Positions 6,052 through 14,977 are shown, counted from the stretch's first letter. The stretch: 19,773 nt of DNA from Oscillospiraceae bacterium (GCA_024690695.1 JAILOS010000099.1:1-19773); one strand, 5' to 3'. Program-made: numbers and translations. The notes: a model not told the origin generated them from the sequence alone.

Positions 6052-7734
6052 TCACAGCATCTCAGCTTTATACGCCTCGGCCGCTTCGAGCTGCTCCTGC
6101 GCCGCGGCGAGAGTCGTCAGCGTGACCACTTCCCCGCCGTGTAGCCGGGCCAGCTCCGCCTTTCTCCCCTCGCGGTCGAGCAGACGCACCTCGGTATAGG
6201 TACGGCCGCCGGTCTCCTTTTTCTCGATCAGATACTGGCTGTCGGCCATCGCGGCGATCTGCGGCAGGTGCGTGACGCACAGCACCTGGCGGCCGCGGGA
6301 CACGGAATAGAGCTTCTCGCCCACGCGCTGGGCCGCCACGCCGGACACGCCCGTGTCGATCTCGTCAAAAATCAGCGTCGGCACCGGATCCTTTTCGGCA
6401 AATACGTTTTTCATCGCCAGCATGATGCGGCTCAGCTCGCCGCCGGAGGCGATGCGGCTGATCCGCCCCGGCTCCTCGCCGGCGTTGGCGGACATCAGAA
6501 AGCGGACCTGATCCATCCCGTGTGCGTCGAAGCCAGGCTCGCCGCCGAGAGGACTGAAGTCCACGGCAAAGCGCACCGAAGGCATGCTGAGCGCCCGCAG
6601 CTCCTGCACGATCCGTCCCGACAAAAGCACCGCCGTCTCCCTGCGGCGCTCGCGCAGCTCCTCGCCCGCGGCGAGGCATTTTTTGCGCAGCTTCTCCCGC
6701 TCGCGCTGCAGCTCGTCCAGCCGCTCGTCCGAGAACCGGAGGTCCTCCAGCTTTTTCCGGCACTCGTCCAGATAAGCCGGCAGCTCCTCGACGCTGCGGC
6801 CGTATCTGCGCTCAAGCCGGCGGAACAGGGCGAGGCGCGTCTCCGTCCGGTCAAACTCCTCCGGGGAGAAATCCAGCGAATCGCGGAAATCGCGCAGCGT
6901 TTCGGCCGCGTCGCTCAGCAGGAAATCCGCCTCGTCCAGCGACTTGACCGCGCGCTCCAGCTCGGGAGCGATCGCGGCGGCGCGGCGCGCGAAGCCGAGG
7001 GCGTTCTGCAGCGCGTTCACGGCGCTCTCCTCGGCGTCGCACAGGCTTTCGCAGGCGCCGTCGATCGCCTCGGTGAGCTTTTCACCGTTTCGCAGCAGAT
7101 CGCGCCGCGCGTCGAGCTCCTCCTGCTCGCCGGGGCGCAGCTCCGCCTGCTCCAGCTCGCGGATCTGCTCCTGCAGCCGCTCGCCGAGCCGCTCCTTCTC
7201 CGCCTCGTCCATGCTGAGGCTGTCGATTTCGCGGTTGACCTCCTGCCAGGCGGCGTAGGCGCGGGCGTAGGTCTCCAGCTCCTCGCGGTATTCGCCGTAG
7301 CGGTCGAGATAGGAGCGGTGCAGCCGTTCGTCCATCAGCAGGCGCCCGTCGTTCTGGCCGTGCACGTCGACGAGCAGCGCCGCCAGCTCCTTGAGCTGCG
7401 CCGCCGTCACCGGCACGCCGCAGACCCGGCAGCTGCTCTTTCCGTCGGAGCCGATGCGGCGCTGGATGATCAGCTCGTCCTCCGAGTCGATCTCGTTCGC
7501 TTCCAGCCAGTCCTCCGTCCCGCCGCGGTCAAACACAGCGGTGACGAGCCCTTTTTCGGCTCCGCGGCGAACCAGCTCGCGGTTCACGCGCTCGCCGAGC
7601 ACCGAGCCGATCGCGTCGATCACGATGGATTTGCCCGCGCCGGTCTCGCCGGTCAGCACGTTCAGCCCCGGCGTGAAGCGGATGTCCGCCCGCTCGATCA
7701 CGGCGATATTCTCAATGTGAAGCTCGCTCAGCAT
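6052..7734 (-). CDS. recN: DNA repair protein RecN
   Basis: RecN is an SMC-like ATPase that acts early in double-strand break repair by gathering DNA ends. The 560-residue protein is full length. It has the N-terminal Walker A GETGAGKS at 29-36, a long charged region in the middle predicted as an antiparallel coiled coil, the ABC signature SGGELSRI at 430-437 and Walker B TLIFDEID at 453-460, followed by VTHLPQIA. The ATG is preceded by GGGGGAG with 6 bases of spacing. It is the last gene of the operon, 27 bases after argR. The argR-recN pairing is widely conserved in Firmicutes. Confidence 0.97.
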   Translation of the reverse strand: MLSELHIENIAVIERADIRFTPGLNVLTGETGAGKSIVIDAIGSVLGERVNRELVRRGAEKGLVTAVFDRGGTEDWLEANEIDSEDELIIQRRIGSDGKSSCRVCGVPVTAAQLKELAALLVDVHGQNDGRLLMDERLHRSYLDRYGEYREELETYARAYAAWQEVNREIDSLSMDEAEKERLGERLQEQIRELEQAELRPGEQEELDARRDLLRNGEKLTEAIDGACESLCDAEESAVNALQNALGFARRAAAIAPELERAVKSLDEADFLLSDAAETLRDFRDSLDFSPEEFDRTETRLALFRRLERRYGRSVEELPAYLDECRKKLEDLRFSDERLDELQREREKLRKKCLAAGEELRERRRETAVLLSGRIVQELRALSMPSVRFAVDFSPLGGEPGFDAHGMDQVRFLMSANAGEEPGRISRIASGGELSRIMLAMKNVFAEKDPVPTLIFDEIDTGVSGVAAQRVGEKLYSVSRGRQVLCVTHLPQIAAMADSQYLIEKKETGGRTYTEVRLLDREGRKAELARLHGGEVVTLTTLAAAQEQLEAAEAYKAEML

Positions 7735-7761
7735 AGGCAGCTCCCCCGTCCTTCAGCGGCG

Positions 7762-8217
7762 TCAGTCGTTCAGGATGGCCTCGATCTCGCGGCGCAGATG
7801 CTCCGCCGCCTGGTTGTCCTTCATCGCGATGAAGGCCGTGTCGTGACCGGCGAGCGCGCCGACCAGGCTGCGGTTTTTCATCGCCTCGATCGCCGAGCAG
7901 GCGGCCGGGGCAAGACTCGGCAGGGTCTTGATGATCAGCAGATTCTGCGCGACGTCGAAGGACGTCACGCTCTCGCGAAAGATCGAGCGCAGCTTGTGCG
8001 TGAGCTCGTCCATCGCGTAATCGCGGCTGACGACGTAGCAGTAATGCCCGTTCGGCCCCATCTGCTTGACGAGGCGCATGTCCTTGATGTCCCTGGACAG
8101 CGTGGCCTGCGTGCTCTTGATCCCGCGCTCGGCGAGGGCTTTCATCAGCTGATGCTGCGTCTCGATCTCTTGTTCGGAAATGATTTCAAGGATGACGCTC
8201 TGTCTTCCCGGCTTCAT
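7762..8217 (-). CDS. argR: Arginine repressor ArgR
   Basis: ArgR/AhrC is a hexameric transcription factor that binds ARG boxes when arginine is abundant, repressing arginine synthesis and activating breakdown. The 151-residue protein has the winged helix-turn-helix N-terminal domain with the recognition segment TQATLSRDIKDMRLVK at 36-51. Its C-terminal oligomerisation and arginine-binding domain includes GALAGHDTAFIA. The length is typical. The ATG has GGAGGAAG upstream. It sits 27 bases after nadK and 27 bases before recN. I saw no convincing ARG box in the window, so its targets are presumably elsewhere. Confidence 0.96.
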   Translation of the reverse strand: MKPGRQSVILEIISEQEIETQHQLMKALAERGIKSTQATLSRDIKDMRLVKQMGPNGHYCYVVSRDYAMDELTHKLRSIFRESVTSFDVAQNLLIIKTLPSLAPAACSAIEAMKNRSLVGALAGHDTAFIAMKDNQAAEHLRREIEAILND

Positions 8218-8244
8218 GATTTCTTCCTCCTGTACTTTCGTTCT

Positions 8245-9090
8245 TTATCTGAGTTTTTCGTAAGCGATCTCATAGAAGCTCCTCAGGCCCATGTCGGCCA
8301 GGAGCGTGACGTTCGCGGAGCGGCGCACCTGCAGGGTGTCGCCGTTGGCGAGGTCGAAGACGGAATTGCCGTCGATCGCGAGATAGGCCCGCCGACCGTG
8401 CATCTTCTCCGTTTTCACGGTGATGACCCGTTCCGGGTCGAGCACGAAGGTGCGCGCGCCCATCACATGCGCGCAGATCGGGCTGAGGATCACGTTGGCC
8501 GCGTCCGGCTCCACGATCGGGCCGCCGGCGGACATCGAATAGCCCGTCGAGCCGGTGGGCGTGGAAAGAATCACGCCGTCGCCGGAAAAGCCGGTCATCC
8601 GCTGCCCGTCGCACCAGGCGGTGATGGACACGCAGTCGCCGTAGCCGTGGATCACGGCGTCGTTGAGCGCGCAGTCCCGATAGATCTCTTTCCCGGCGCG
8701 GATCAGGCTGACGTCCAGCATCATGCGGCGGCTGACAAAAAAGCCGCCCTTCGCCGCGTCGACCACGAGCGGCAGATCCTCCCGTTCCATCGCGGCCAGA
8801 AAGCCCTTCGTGCCGAGATTGTAGCCCAGCAGCGGAAGCTGGAGCCCCTGGAGCTGCCGCGCCACGGCGAGGATCGTGCCGTCGCCGCCGATCACGAGCG
8901 CCAGCGTGCACGCCTCCGCCACGTCGCGGATCCTCCGGACGGCGATCCCCTCGGGGATCACCTCCGGCTCCTCGTCGGCAAACACCGGGCAGATCGCGCA
9001 GTCGAAGCCCGCCTCGCGCAGCAGTCTTTCCGCTTCGAGCGTAAAGCTCAGGCCGTTATCCCGAAAGGGATTGGGGCATAAGGCGATCAT
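8245..9090 (-). CDS. nadK: NAD kinase
   Basis: NAD kinase phosphorylates NAD to NADP in the cytoplasm and is the only source of NADP. The 281-residue protein has the GGDGT motif at 68-72, the Asn-Asp pair at 143-144 (ALNDAV) and the TPTGSTGYS motif at 177-185 followed by SAGGPI, all diagnostic for the family. The segment commonly seen as NLG-x-LGFL reads NLGTKGFL here, with a Lys at the usually hydrophobic position. AGGAGG stands 7 bases before the ATG. It follows tlyA by 13 bases, as in many Clostridia. Confidence 0.96.
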   Translation of the reverse strand: MIALCPNPFRDNGLSFTLEAERLLREAGFDCAICPVFADEEPEVIPEGIAVRRIRDVAEACTLALVIGGDGTILAVARQLQGLQLPLLGYNLGTKGFLAAMEREDLPLVVDAAKGGFFVSRRMMLDVSLIRAGKEIYRDCALNDAVIHGYGDCVSITAWCDGQRMTGFSGDGVILSTPTGSTGYSMSAGGPIVEPDAANVILSPICAHVMGARTFVLDPERVITVKTEKMHGRRAYLAIDGNSVFDLANGDTLQVRRSANVTLLADMGLRSFYEIAYEKLR

Positions 9091-9103
9091 AGAGCAGCCT
9101 CCT

Positions 9104-9898
9104 TCACAGTGCCTCGTGCGAGGCGCGCACCGTCGCCTCGATATCGACGGGGCAGGCTTCCCCGTCCTCTTTTCTGAGGTGACAGATATATTCGATATTG
9201 CCCTCCGGGCCCTTGATGGGCGAATAATCCAGCCCGCAGAAGCGCAGGCCGGCGCCCGGCGCGAAATCGAAGATCTCGCGGATCACGCGCGCGTGCACGG
9301 CTTCGTCGCGCACGACGCCCTTTTTCCCGACCTCCTCGCGCCCGGCCTCGAACTGGGGCTTGATGAGACAGATCAGATCCGCGCCGGGCCGGAGCAGCGG
9401 AACCACCGCCGGCAGCACCAGCCGGATCGAGATGAACGAAACGTCCATAACCGCCAGATCGAGCGGCTCGGGGATCTGTTCGGCCGTGACGTAGCGGAGA
9501 TTCGTCCGCTCCAGATTCACGACACGCTCGTCGGTGCGGAGCTTCCAGGCGAGCTGCCCGTAGCCCACGTCGACGGCGTAGACCTTCGCGGCTCCGTGCT
9601 GCAGCAGCACGTCCGTAAAGCCGCCGGTCGAGGCGCCGCAGTCGATGCAACGCCTGCCCGCGGGATCCACCGGAAAAACCTTCAGCGCCTTGTCCAGCTT
9701 GAAGCCGCCGCGGCTGACGAAGGGCAGCGCCTCGCCGCGCACCTCGATCGCCGCATCCGGCGAGACGGCCATGCCGGGCTTGTCCGAGCGCTGACCGTTG
9801 ACAAACACGAGACCGCTCATCACGGTCGTTTTCGCGCGCTCGCGGCTGTCGGTGAAGCCGCGCTCAAAGACGAGCTGGTCGAGACGGACTTTTTTCAT
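9104..9898 (-). CDS. tlyA: TlyA-family rRNA 2'-O-methyltransferase
   Basis: TlyA proteins methylate ribose 2'-OH groups of 16S and/or 23S rRNA with S-adenosylmethionine; in mycobacteria this affects capreomycin sensitivity, and some homologues have also been called hemolysins. The 264-residue protein has an N-terminal S4 RNA-binding domain (about 3-60), a VSRGGFKLDKAL linker and an FtsJ/RrmJ-type domain. SAM motif I is DCGASTGGFTD at 87-97, with D152 in MDVSF and K180 in IKPQFEAG as likely catalytic residues. The ATG at 9898 overlaps the dxs stop (ATGA). Longer in-frame extension upstream only reads through dxs and is rejected. The family is certain; the target nucleotide is not known from sequence. 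Confidence 0.94.
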   Translation of the reverse strand: MKKVRLDQLVFERGFTDSRERAKTTVMSGLVFVNGQRSDKPGMAVSPDAAIEVRGEALPFVSRGGFKLDKALKVFPVDPAGRRCIDCGASTGGFTDVLLQHGAAKVYAVDVGYGQLAWKLRTDERVVNLERTNLRYVTAEQIPEPLDLAVMDVSFISIRLVLPAVVPLLRPGADLICLIKPQFEAGREEVGKKGVVRDEAVHARVIREIFDFAPGAGLRFCGLDYSPIKGPEGNIEYICHLRKEDGEACPVDIEATVRASHEAL

Positions 9899-11742
9899 CT
9901 CTCCGCTCCTTCGTTCAGCAGCGTCCGGGCGCAGCGCACGATCCCTTCGGCGTCCAGTCCGCAGCAGTGCCGCAGCTCGGCGGCGCTGCCGTGCGTCACG
10001 ACTCCCTCGCCGAGATCCAGCGCGGCGGCGCGCAGCGCGATCCCTTCCTTCTCCGCGAGCGCAAGCAGCCTCGTCCCGACGCTGCCCTGCCGGCAGACCT
10101 CCTCGGCGATCAGCAGCCGTCCGGTCCTTCGGGCGGACGTGAGGCAAAGACGGAAAGCGCAGGGCTGCACGCGGTTGATCTTGACGAGCTCCGCGGAGAC
10201 GCCCTCCGCGCTCAGCAGCTCCGCCGCTTCGAGCATCTCGTTGACCATCGTACCGCAGCAGACCAGCGTCAGGTCCTTTCCTGCGCACAGCAGGCTCTCC
10301 TCGCCCTCGCCGCAGCCGGTGTAAAGCCCCTCGCCGCCGCGCGGATAGCGCACGGCCGCGGGGCCGGTCTCCTCCAGTACGGCCGTGCGCAGCATCGCGC
10401 GCAGCTCCGCGAAGCTCGCGGGGCAATAAATGCTCATGCCGGGTACGGCGGAGAGATAGTCGATATCAAACAGGCCGTGGTGCGTCTCGCCGTCGCTGCC
10501 GACGAGGCCGGCCCGGTCCGCAGCCAGAACGACGTGAAGCTTCTGCAGGCCGACGTCGTGCAGCAGCATGTCGTAGCCGCGCTGCAGGAAGCTGGAATAC
10601 ACGCCGAAAACCGGAATCAGGCCCTGCTTGGCCATACCGGCGGCCATCGAGACGCCGTGTCCCTCGGCGATGCCGACGTCGAAAAACCGTTTCGGAAAAC
10701 GCTCGGCAAAGGGCTCGAGCCCCGTGCCGGCGGCCATCGCGGCCGTGATCGCGCACACCCGTTCGTCCTCGGCCGCCAGCTCGCACAAAGTCTCGCCGAA
10801 GACGGTGGAAAAGCTCTCCTTTGCCGGAACGACCGCGCCGGTATCCGGGTCGAAGGGGCCGACGCCGTGGTAGGTCTCGGGCCACTTTTCGGCGTAGGGG
10901 CAGCCCTTCCCCTTTTTGGTGACGACGTGCAGCAGCACCGGCACGCCGGCGTCGCGCGCCCAGCGGATCACGGTCTCGAGCTTGTTCACGTCGTGCCCGT
11001 CCACCGGACCGAGGTAGTAAAAGCCCATCTCGCGGAACATGTTTTCCGGCAGCAGCCAGGACTTCAGCCATTCCTTGAGCCGGTGGTTGAAGCGGTAGAG
11101 CGCGGGCAGGCGGGAAAAGACCTCGCGGTACCAGCGCTTGAAGCTGAGGTAGCCGGGCTTCGTGCGCATCGCCTGCAGCAGGCTCGCGACGCCGCCCACG
11201 TTTTCGCCGATGGACATTTTGTTGTCGTTGAGAATGACGACCAGCGGCTCGCCGCTCGCCGCGGCGTTGGTCAAGCCCTCGTAGGCGAGGCCGCCCGTCA
11301 TCGCGCCGTCGCCGATCACGGCGACGACGTCGTATTTTTCCCTCTTGAGCGTGCGCGCCCGCGCCATGCCGAGCGCGACCGACACGGAATCGGAGGCGTG
11401 GCCGGCGATAAAAGCGTCGTCCTCCGCCTCGTAGGGCTTGGGAAAGCCGGACAGGCCGCCGAACTGCCGCAGCGTGGAAAAGGCCTCCCGCCGCCCGGTG
11501 AGGATTTTATGAATATAGCTCTGATGGCCGACGTCGAAGACGATGCGGTCCTTCGAGCTGTCGTAGACCCGGTGCAGCGCCACCGTGAGCTCCACCGCCC
11601 CCAGATTGGAGGAGAGGTGCCCGCCGGTCTTCGCGACGCTTTGGATCAGAAAAGCCCTCAGCTCGGCGCACAGCGGCTCCAGCTCTTCCGGCCGGAGCTT
11701 TTTGACGTCGTTTGAGGCGCGTATGTTTTCCAGGGTGCTCAC
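9895..11742 (-). CDS. dxs: 1-deoxy-D-xylulose-5-phosphate synthase
   Basis: Dxs condenses pyruvate and glyceraldehyde 3-phosphate, using thiamine diphosphate, in the first step of the MEP isoprenoid pathway. The 615-residue protein shows GGHLSSNLGAVEL at 40-52, DVGHQSYIHKILTGR at 70-84, and the thiamine-binding GDGAMTGG at 144-151 with NDN at 172-174. The transketolase-like pyrimidine and C-terminal domains follow in normal order. The start is a GTG with GGGAG about 9 bases upstream. It lies 18 bases after ispA and overlaps tlyA by 4 bases. The neighbouring prenyl synthase uses products of this pathway. Confidence 0.97.
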   Translation of the reverse strand: MSTLENIRASNDVKKLRPEELEPLCAELRAFLIQSVAKTGGHLSSNLGAVELTVALHRVYDSSKDRIVFDVGHQSYIHKILTGRREAFSTLRQFGGLSGFPKPYEAEDDAFIAGHASDSVSVALGMARARTLKREKYDVVAVIGDGAMTGGLAYEGLTNAAASGEPLVVILNDNKMSIGENVGGVASLLQAMRTKPGYLSFKRWYREVFSRLPALYRFNHRLKEWLKSWLLPENMFREMGFYYLGPVDGHDVNKLETVIRWARDAGVPVLLHVVTKKGKGCPYAEKWPETYHGVGPFDPDTGAVVPAKESFSTVFGETLCELAAEDERVCAITAAMAAGTGLEPFAERFPKRFFDVGIAEGHGVSMAAGMAKQGLIPVFGVYSSFLQRGYDMLLHDVGLQKLHVVLAADRAGLVGSDGETHHGLFDIDYLSAVPGMSIYCPASFAELRAMLRTAVLEETGPAAVRYPRGGEGLYTGCGEGEESLLCAGKDLTLVCCGTMVNEMLEAAELLSAEGVSAELVKINRVQPCAFRLCLTSARRTGRLLIAEEVCRQGSVGTRLLALAEKEGIALRAAALDLGEGVVTHGSAAELRHCCGLDAEGIVRCARTLLNEGAER

Positions 11743-11760
11743 AATCGCAGACTCCCTCGC

Positions 11761-12633
11761 TTATTTAACCCTCACGGCCAGACTGTCGGCCAGGGCCTCG
11801 AGCCAGGCGCGGTCATCGAACGCTTCCCGCAGCGCCTCCTTCGCGGCCTGCGTCAGCCGCTCGACCATGCGCTGGCATTTCTCGGCGCCGCAGAGCGCCA
11901 TATAGGTGTTCTTGTGTTCCTCGGCGTCCGAGCCGACGCTCTTGCCGAGCTCGGCTTCGCTGCTCGTCACGTCGAGCATATCGTCGCGGATCTGGAAGGC
12001 CGCGCCGAGGGCCGCGCCGAAACGCGAGGCGGCCTCGAGCCGTTCCTCGCCGCCGCCGGCGGCGTGAACGCCCATGCGGCAGGCCGCGACCAGCAGCGCG
12101 CCGGTCTTGCGGCTGTTGATCTCGTCAAGCTCGCTCTCGCTGAGGGCCTTCCCCTCGCCGAGCATGTCCAGATACTGACCGCCGCACATGCCGTCGAGCC
12201 CGACGGCGTTCGCCAGATCCTCGGCGCAGGCGGCCCGGCGCTCCGCCGGGAGGGCGCAGCGCAGGATCGTGCCGAAGGCCTCGGCCTGCAGCGCGTCGCC
12301 GGCAAGCGTAGCGACGCATTCGCCGAAAACCACGTGGTTCGTCGGCCTTCCGCGGCGCAGCGCGTCGTCGTCCATGCAGGGCAGGTCGTCGTGGATCAGA
12401 CTGTAGGTGTGCAGCATCTCGACCGCACAGGCGACGGGCAGGGCCTGCTCGGGATCGCCGCCGGAAATGCGGCAGAACTCCAGCACGAGCGTGGGCCTGA
12501 TGCGCTTTCCGCCGGCCATCAGACTGTATGCCATCGCCTCGGCCAGACCCGCGCAGGGCGTGTCTTCGGCCGTCAGGGAAAAATACGACCCCAGCGCCGC
12601 TTCGATCTTCTCTTTGTATTCTTCTCTTTTCAC
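11761..12633 (-). CDS. ispA: Short-chain polyprenyl diphosphate synthase (farnesyl/geranyl diphosphate synthase)
   Basis: This enzyme condenses isopentenyl and dimethylallyl diphosphates to geranyl and farnesyl diphosphate. With the chosen start it has 290 residues, with GGKRIRP at 41-47, the first aspartate-rich motif DDLPCMDDD at 82-90 followed by LRRGRPT, and the second, RDDMLD, at 216-221. Position and sequence fit IspA. An in-frame ATG at 12645 lies inside the end of xseB with an AGG directly against it, too close for ribosome binding. The GTG at 12633, one base after the xseB stop and 5 bases after GAGGG, is a better start. The product chain length is likely C15 from operon context, which is inference. 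Confidence 0.93.
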   Translation of the reverse strand: MKREEYKEKIEAALGSYFSLTAEDTPCAGLAEAMAYSLMAGGKRIRPTLVLEFCRISGGDPEQALPVACAVEMLHTYSLIHDDLPCMDDDALRRGRPTNHVVFGECVATLAGDALQAEAFGTILRCALPAERRAACAEDLANAVGLDGMCGGQYLDMLGEGKALSESELDEINSRKTGALLVAACRMGVHAAGGGEERLEAASRFGAALGAAFQIRDDMLDVTSSEAELGKSVGSDAEEHKNTYMALCGAEKCQRMVERLTQAAKEALREAFDDRAWLEALADSLAVRVK

Positions 12634-12634
12634 G

Positions 12635-12868
12635 TCAGCCCTCATCCTCGAAGGGCAGCTCGACCGGCTGGCGGTCCGGCCCCTTTTTGAGCTTGACGAC
12701 CTGCTGCTCCGCCTCGTCGAGCATCGCGCCGCAGCGGCGGATCAGCCCGGTCCCCTCTTCAAAAAGCCGCAGAGACTCGCTCAGGGGCAGATCGCCCCGC
12801 TCCAGATGGCGGACGATCTCGTCCAGCCTCGAGAGCGACTGTTCAAAATTCAGACTGTTTTCAGGCAT
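12635..12868 (-). CDS. xseB: Exodeoxyribonuclease VII small subunit
   Basis: XseB binds in several copies to XseA to form exonuclease VII, which degrades single-stranded DNA from both ends to oligonucleotides. The 77-residue protein is a short helical hairpin with the family pattern FEQSLSRLDEIVRHLERGDLPL, shown here only by its ends (FEQSL at about 8 and LERGDLPL at 22-29), then SLRLFEEG at 32-39. Length is typical. The ATG has AAAGGAG upstream within xseA, and the two genes overlap by 8 bases, which would balance subunit synthesis. The acidic C-terminal tail is unremarkable. Confidence 0.94.
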   Translation of the reverse strand: MPENSLNFEQSLSRLDEIVRHLERGDLPLSESLRLFEEGTGLIRRCGAMLDEAEQQVVKLKKGPDRQPVELPFEDEG

Positions 12869-14087
12869 GGCTGTCTCCTTTCTGACTCGTCTCCTCCACG
12901 CGCACGCCGGCCTCGCCCTCGGCGAGGATCAGCCGCAGACGGTCGCCCGCCCGCAGCTCGCAGGCGCGCTTTACGGTCTCGCCGGTGTCGCGCACGGCGA
13001 TCGAATAGCCGCGCGAGAGCACGCGCAGCGGGCTCATCGCGTCGAGCGACGAGGCGAGCGCCACGAAGCGGCGCCGCTGCGCCGCAAGCTGGCGGTCCTG
13101 CGCCGCGCACAGCGCCTCGCGCCGCCTGTCGAGCAGGATACGGCGGTCGTCGATCGAGGCCGTCGGATCGGTCAGCACGCGCTTTTGCCGGTAGCCCTCC
13201 AGACGTTCGCGATATCGGCCGAGGAGCTTCATCATCGCCTGCGAGGAGCGGATGGAGAAGCCCTCCAGCAGCTCGCGCAGCTCCTGCCGGTCCGGCACGG
13301 CGATCTCCGCGGCGTTGGACGGCGTGGAGGCGCGCCGGTCGGCCACGTAATCGGAGATCGTCACGTCCGGCTCGTGCCCGACTGCGGAGATCACCGGGAT
13401 TTCCGACTCGTAGATCGCGCGGGCGACGCGCTCGTCGTTGAAGGCCCAGAGGTCTTCGATCGAGCCGCCTCCGCGCCCGGTGATGATGAGGTCCGCGACG
13501 TGAAACTCATTGGCGTAGCGGATGGCCCCGGCGATCTCGGGCGGGGCCTCGGCGCCCTGCACGCGCACCGGCAGCAGAATCAGCTTCGCCATCGGCCAGC
13601 GGCGGCCGAGGATGCGGATCATATCGTGCACCGCCGCGCCCGCGGAGGAGGTGATGATCGCGATGCGCTCCGGGAAGTCCGGCAGGGGCTTCTTGTGCGC
13701 TTCGTCGAACAGTCCCTCGGCGCCGAGCTTCTGCTTGAGCTGCTCGAAGGCCACCTGCAGATCGCCGACGCCCTCCGGCATCAGGCCGCTGCAGTAGAGC
13801 TGATATGCGCCGTCTCGCATGAAGACCGAGACGCGGCCGAAGGCGGTAACGCTCATGCCGTTTTCCGGCCGAAAGCGGAGCCTGACCGCGCTGCTCTTGA
13901 ACATCACGCAGCGCAGACTGCTCTCGCTGTCCTTCAGCGTAAAATAATGGTGCCCGGAGGGGTAGATCTTATAGTTGGAGAGCTCTCCCCGGACGCAGAG
14001 ATCCGCCGTCAGCGGATCCGATTCGATCAGTCCCTTGATCCTGCCGTTCAGCTCCGTGACCGAAAGGACGATCCTCTCCGCGCTCAC
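12861..14087 (-). CDS. xseA: Exodeoxyribonuclease VII large subunit
   Basis: XseA is the catalytic subunit of exonuclease VII, acting in mismatch repair and removal of single-stranded DNA. The 408-residue protein has an N-terminal OB-fold nucleic-acid-binding domain (about 1-105, with GELSNYKIYPSGHHYF). The catalytic domain follows with ITSSAGAAVHDM, the strongly conserved GRGGGSIEDLWAFNDE and a VGHEPDVTISDYVADRRASTP segment, shown here only by name of its DVTISD core. A basic coiled-coil arm and a C-terminal domain with SRGYSI close the protein. The GTG start overlaps the nusB stop (GTGA), and the 3' end overlaps xseB by 8 bases. Confidence 0.96.
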   Translation of the reverse strand: MSAERIVLSVTELNGRIKGLIESDPLTADLCVRGELSNYKIYPSGHHYFTLKDSESSLRCVMFKSSAVRLRFRPENGMSVTAFGRVSVFMRDGAYQLYCSGLMPEGVGDLQVAFEQLKQKLGAEGLFDEAHKKPLPDFPERIAIITSSAGAAVHDMIRILGRRWPMAKLILLPVRVQGAEAPPEIAGAIRYANEFHVADLIITGRGGGSIEDLWAFNDERVARAIYESEIPVISAVGHEPDVTISDYVADRRASTPSNAAEIAVPDRQELRELLEGFSIRSSQAMMKLLGRYRERLEGYRQKRVLTDPTASIDDRRILLDRRREALCAAQDRQLAAQRRRFVALASSLDAMSPLRVLSRGYSIAVRDTGETVKRACELRAGDRLRLILAEGEAGVRVEETSQKGDSHA

Positions 14088-14554
14088 GTCTCCTCCGTCG
14101 CGGCCTCTCCGGCGTGGAGAGCGCGCACAAAGCCGCCGAGAACGCCGTTGACGAAGGCGACGGTCTCGGGCGTATCGTAGAGCTTGTCCCCTTCCACGGC
14201 CTCGTTGATGGCCGCGGATTCCGGCACGTCGTCGAAATACAGGATCTCGCAGATCGCGCAGCGGAGAACGGCGAGCGCCGTGCGGGAGATGCGCTCGGGC
14301 CGCCAGCCCTGGGCGTGCCGGGCGATGACAGCGTCGAGCTCCTCGCGCTTTTCAGCCGTGAGCGAGGTCAGGCGAAGGATGTAATCGAGGCTTTTGCCGG
14401 TCGGACGCTCGGCGTAGAGCTCGTCCTCGGCGGCGAGCGTCTCGAAATGCTCGGGCGAGAAAAACTCCTCCGCGAGCTCCGGCGCTTCTCTCCCGGAGGC
14501 CGCCGCGGCAAAGCTGAGCTGGATCGCGAGCTGACGCGCAGTCGTTCTGTTCAT
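14084..14554 (-). CDS. nusB: Transcription antitermination factor NusB
   Basis: NusB binds boxA RNA together with NusE (ribosomal protein S10) and supports rRNA antitermination. The 156-residue, mainly helical protein has the family's C-terminal signature: GWRPERISRTALAVLRCAIC-type segment near 83-102, EILYFDDVP at 103-111, INEAVEGDKLY at 116-126 and FVNGVLGGF at 134-142. The ATG at 14554 is preceded by GGAGG with 7 bases of spacing. Reading further upstream in frame would overlap the asp23-like gene and is rejected. It lies 16 bases after that gene and overlaps xseA by 4 bases. Confidence 0.95.
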   Translation of the reverse strand: MNRTTARQLAIQLSFAAAASGREAPELAEEFFSPEHFETLAAEDELYAERPTGKSLDYILRLTSLTAEKREELDAVIARHAQGWRPERISRTALAVLRCAICEILYFDDVPESAAINEAVEGDKLYDTPETVAFVNGVLGGFVRALHAGEAATEET

Positions 14555-14570
14555 GGCCGTTCCTCCGCTC

Positions 14571-14933
14571 TCACTTGTCGAAGGCGAGGCCGGAGACGTG
14601 GACGTTGACCTGCGGCTTTTCAAAGCCCGTGGTAGCCTGGATGACGCCGCTGATCTTCTCCTGGACCTCCTGCGCCACCTGGACGATGCTGCGGCCGTAG
14701 TAGACGTTGATGATCACGTCGACCGTCACGCGGTTTTCGTCGAGCTGGACCTTGACGCCCTTCGTCACCGTTTTGAGGCCGAGAAGCTCGCTGAGCTCGC
14801 CGCCGGCGGTGTTGGCCAGCCCGGCCACGCCCTCGACCTCGGCGACCGCGCTGCGCACGAGACTGACGATCACGTCTTCGGAGATATTGATGCTGCCGAG
14901 TTCCTCCTGGCAGACGATGTAGTTGTCGTTCAT
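14571..14933 (-). CDS. Asp23/Gls24 family envelope stress protein
   Basis: The 120-residue protein is an Asp23/Gls24-type (YqhY-like) protein. In Bacillus, YqhY stands in the same position before nusB and influences acetyl-CoA carboxylase activity; other members are membrane-tethered cell-envelope stress proteins. The visible family features are GSINISEDVIVSLVRSA near the N-terminus, VEGVAGL at about 34-40, and the beta-rich VTVDVIINVYYG segment followed by VQEKISGVIQATTGFE. There is no membrane segment. AGGAGG stands 6 bases before the ATG at 14933; an in-frame ATG 24 bases upstream lacks comparable spacing. It is the first gene of the ten-gene operon. Family is clear; biochemical role is inferred from YqhY. 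Confidence 0.9.
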   Translation of the reverse strand: MNDNYIVCQEELGSINISEDVIVSLVRSAVAEVEGVAGLANTAGGELSELLGLKTVTKGVKVQLDENRVTVDVIINVYYGRSIVQVAQEVQEKISGVIQATTGFEKPQVNVHVSGLAFDK

Positions 14934-14965
14934 GGTATGCCTCCTGTCGGGATTCATTCATTCAG

Positions 14966-14977
14966 CGTATTCTACCA
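14966..14977 (-). promoter_or_regulatory. Probable extended -10 promoter of the nusB-recN operon
   Basis: The minus strand reads TGG followed by TAGAAT (14969-14974), an extended -10 element, about 36 bases before the first start codon. No good -35 box is found at 17 bases; TTCCTT is the best hexamer there. The surrounding region is A/T-rich, unlike the coding DNA. Confidence 0.5.

Noticed and set aside
7735..8244. ARG box (ArgR operator) near argR
   Set aside because: The short gaps around argR hold only ribosome-binding sites, and no pair of the AT-rich 18-bp palindromes expected for ArgR is visible.
6268..9081. A 937-codon open frame on the plus strand opposite recN, argR and nadK
   Set aside because: It spans three clear genes and their intergenic gaps. 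Its product is a His-, Arg- and Gln-rich mirror of codon bias without domains.
9967..11715. A 582-codon open frame on the plus strand opposite dxs
   Set aside because: It mirrors the dxs reading frame; dxs has all expected motifs, and the antisense product resembles the other GC-bias artefacts.
12634..12645. The ATG start at 12645 for ispA
   Set aside because: It lies inside xseB with its purine stretch directly against the codon; the GTG at 12633 has proper spacing. It remains a possible alternative.
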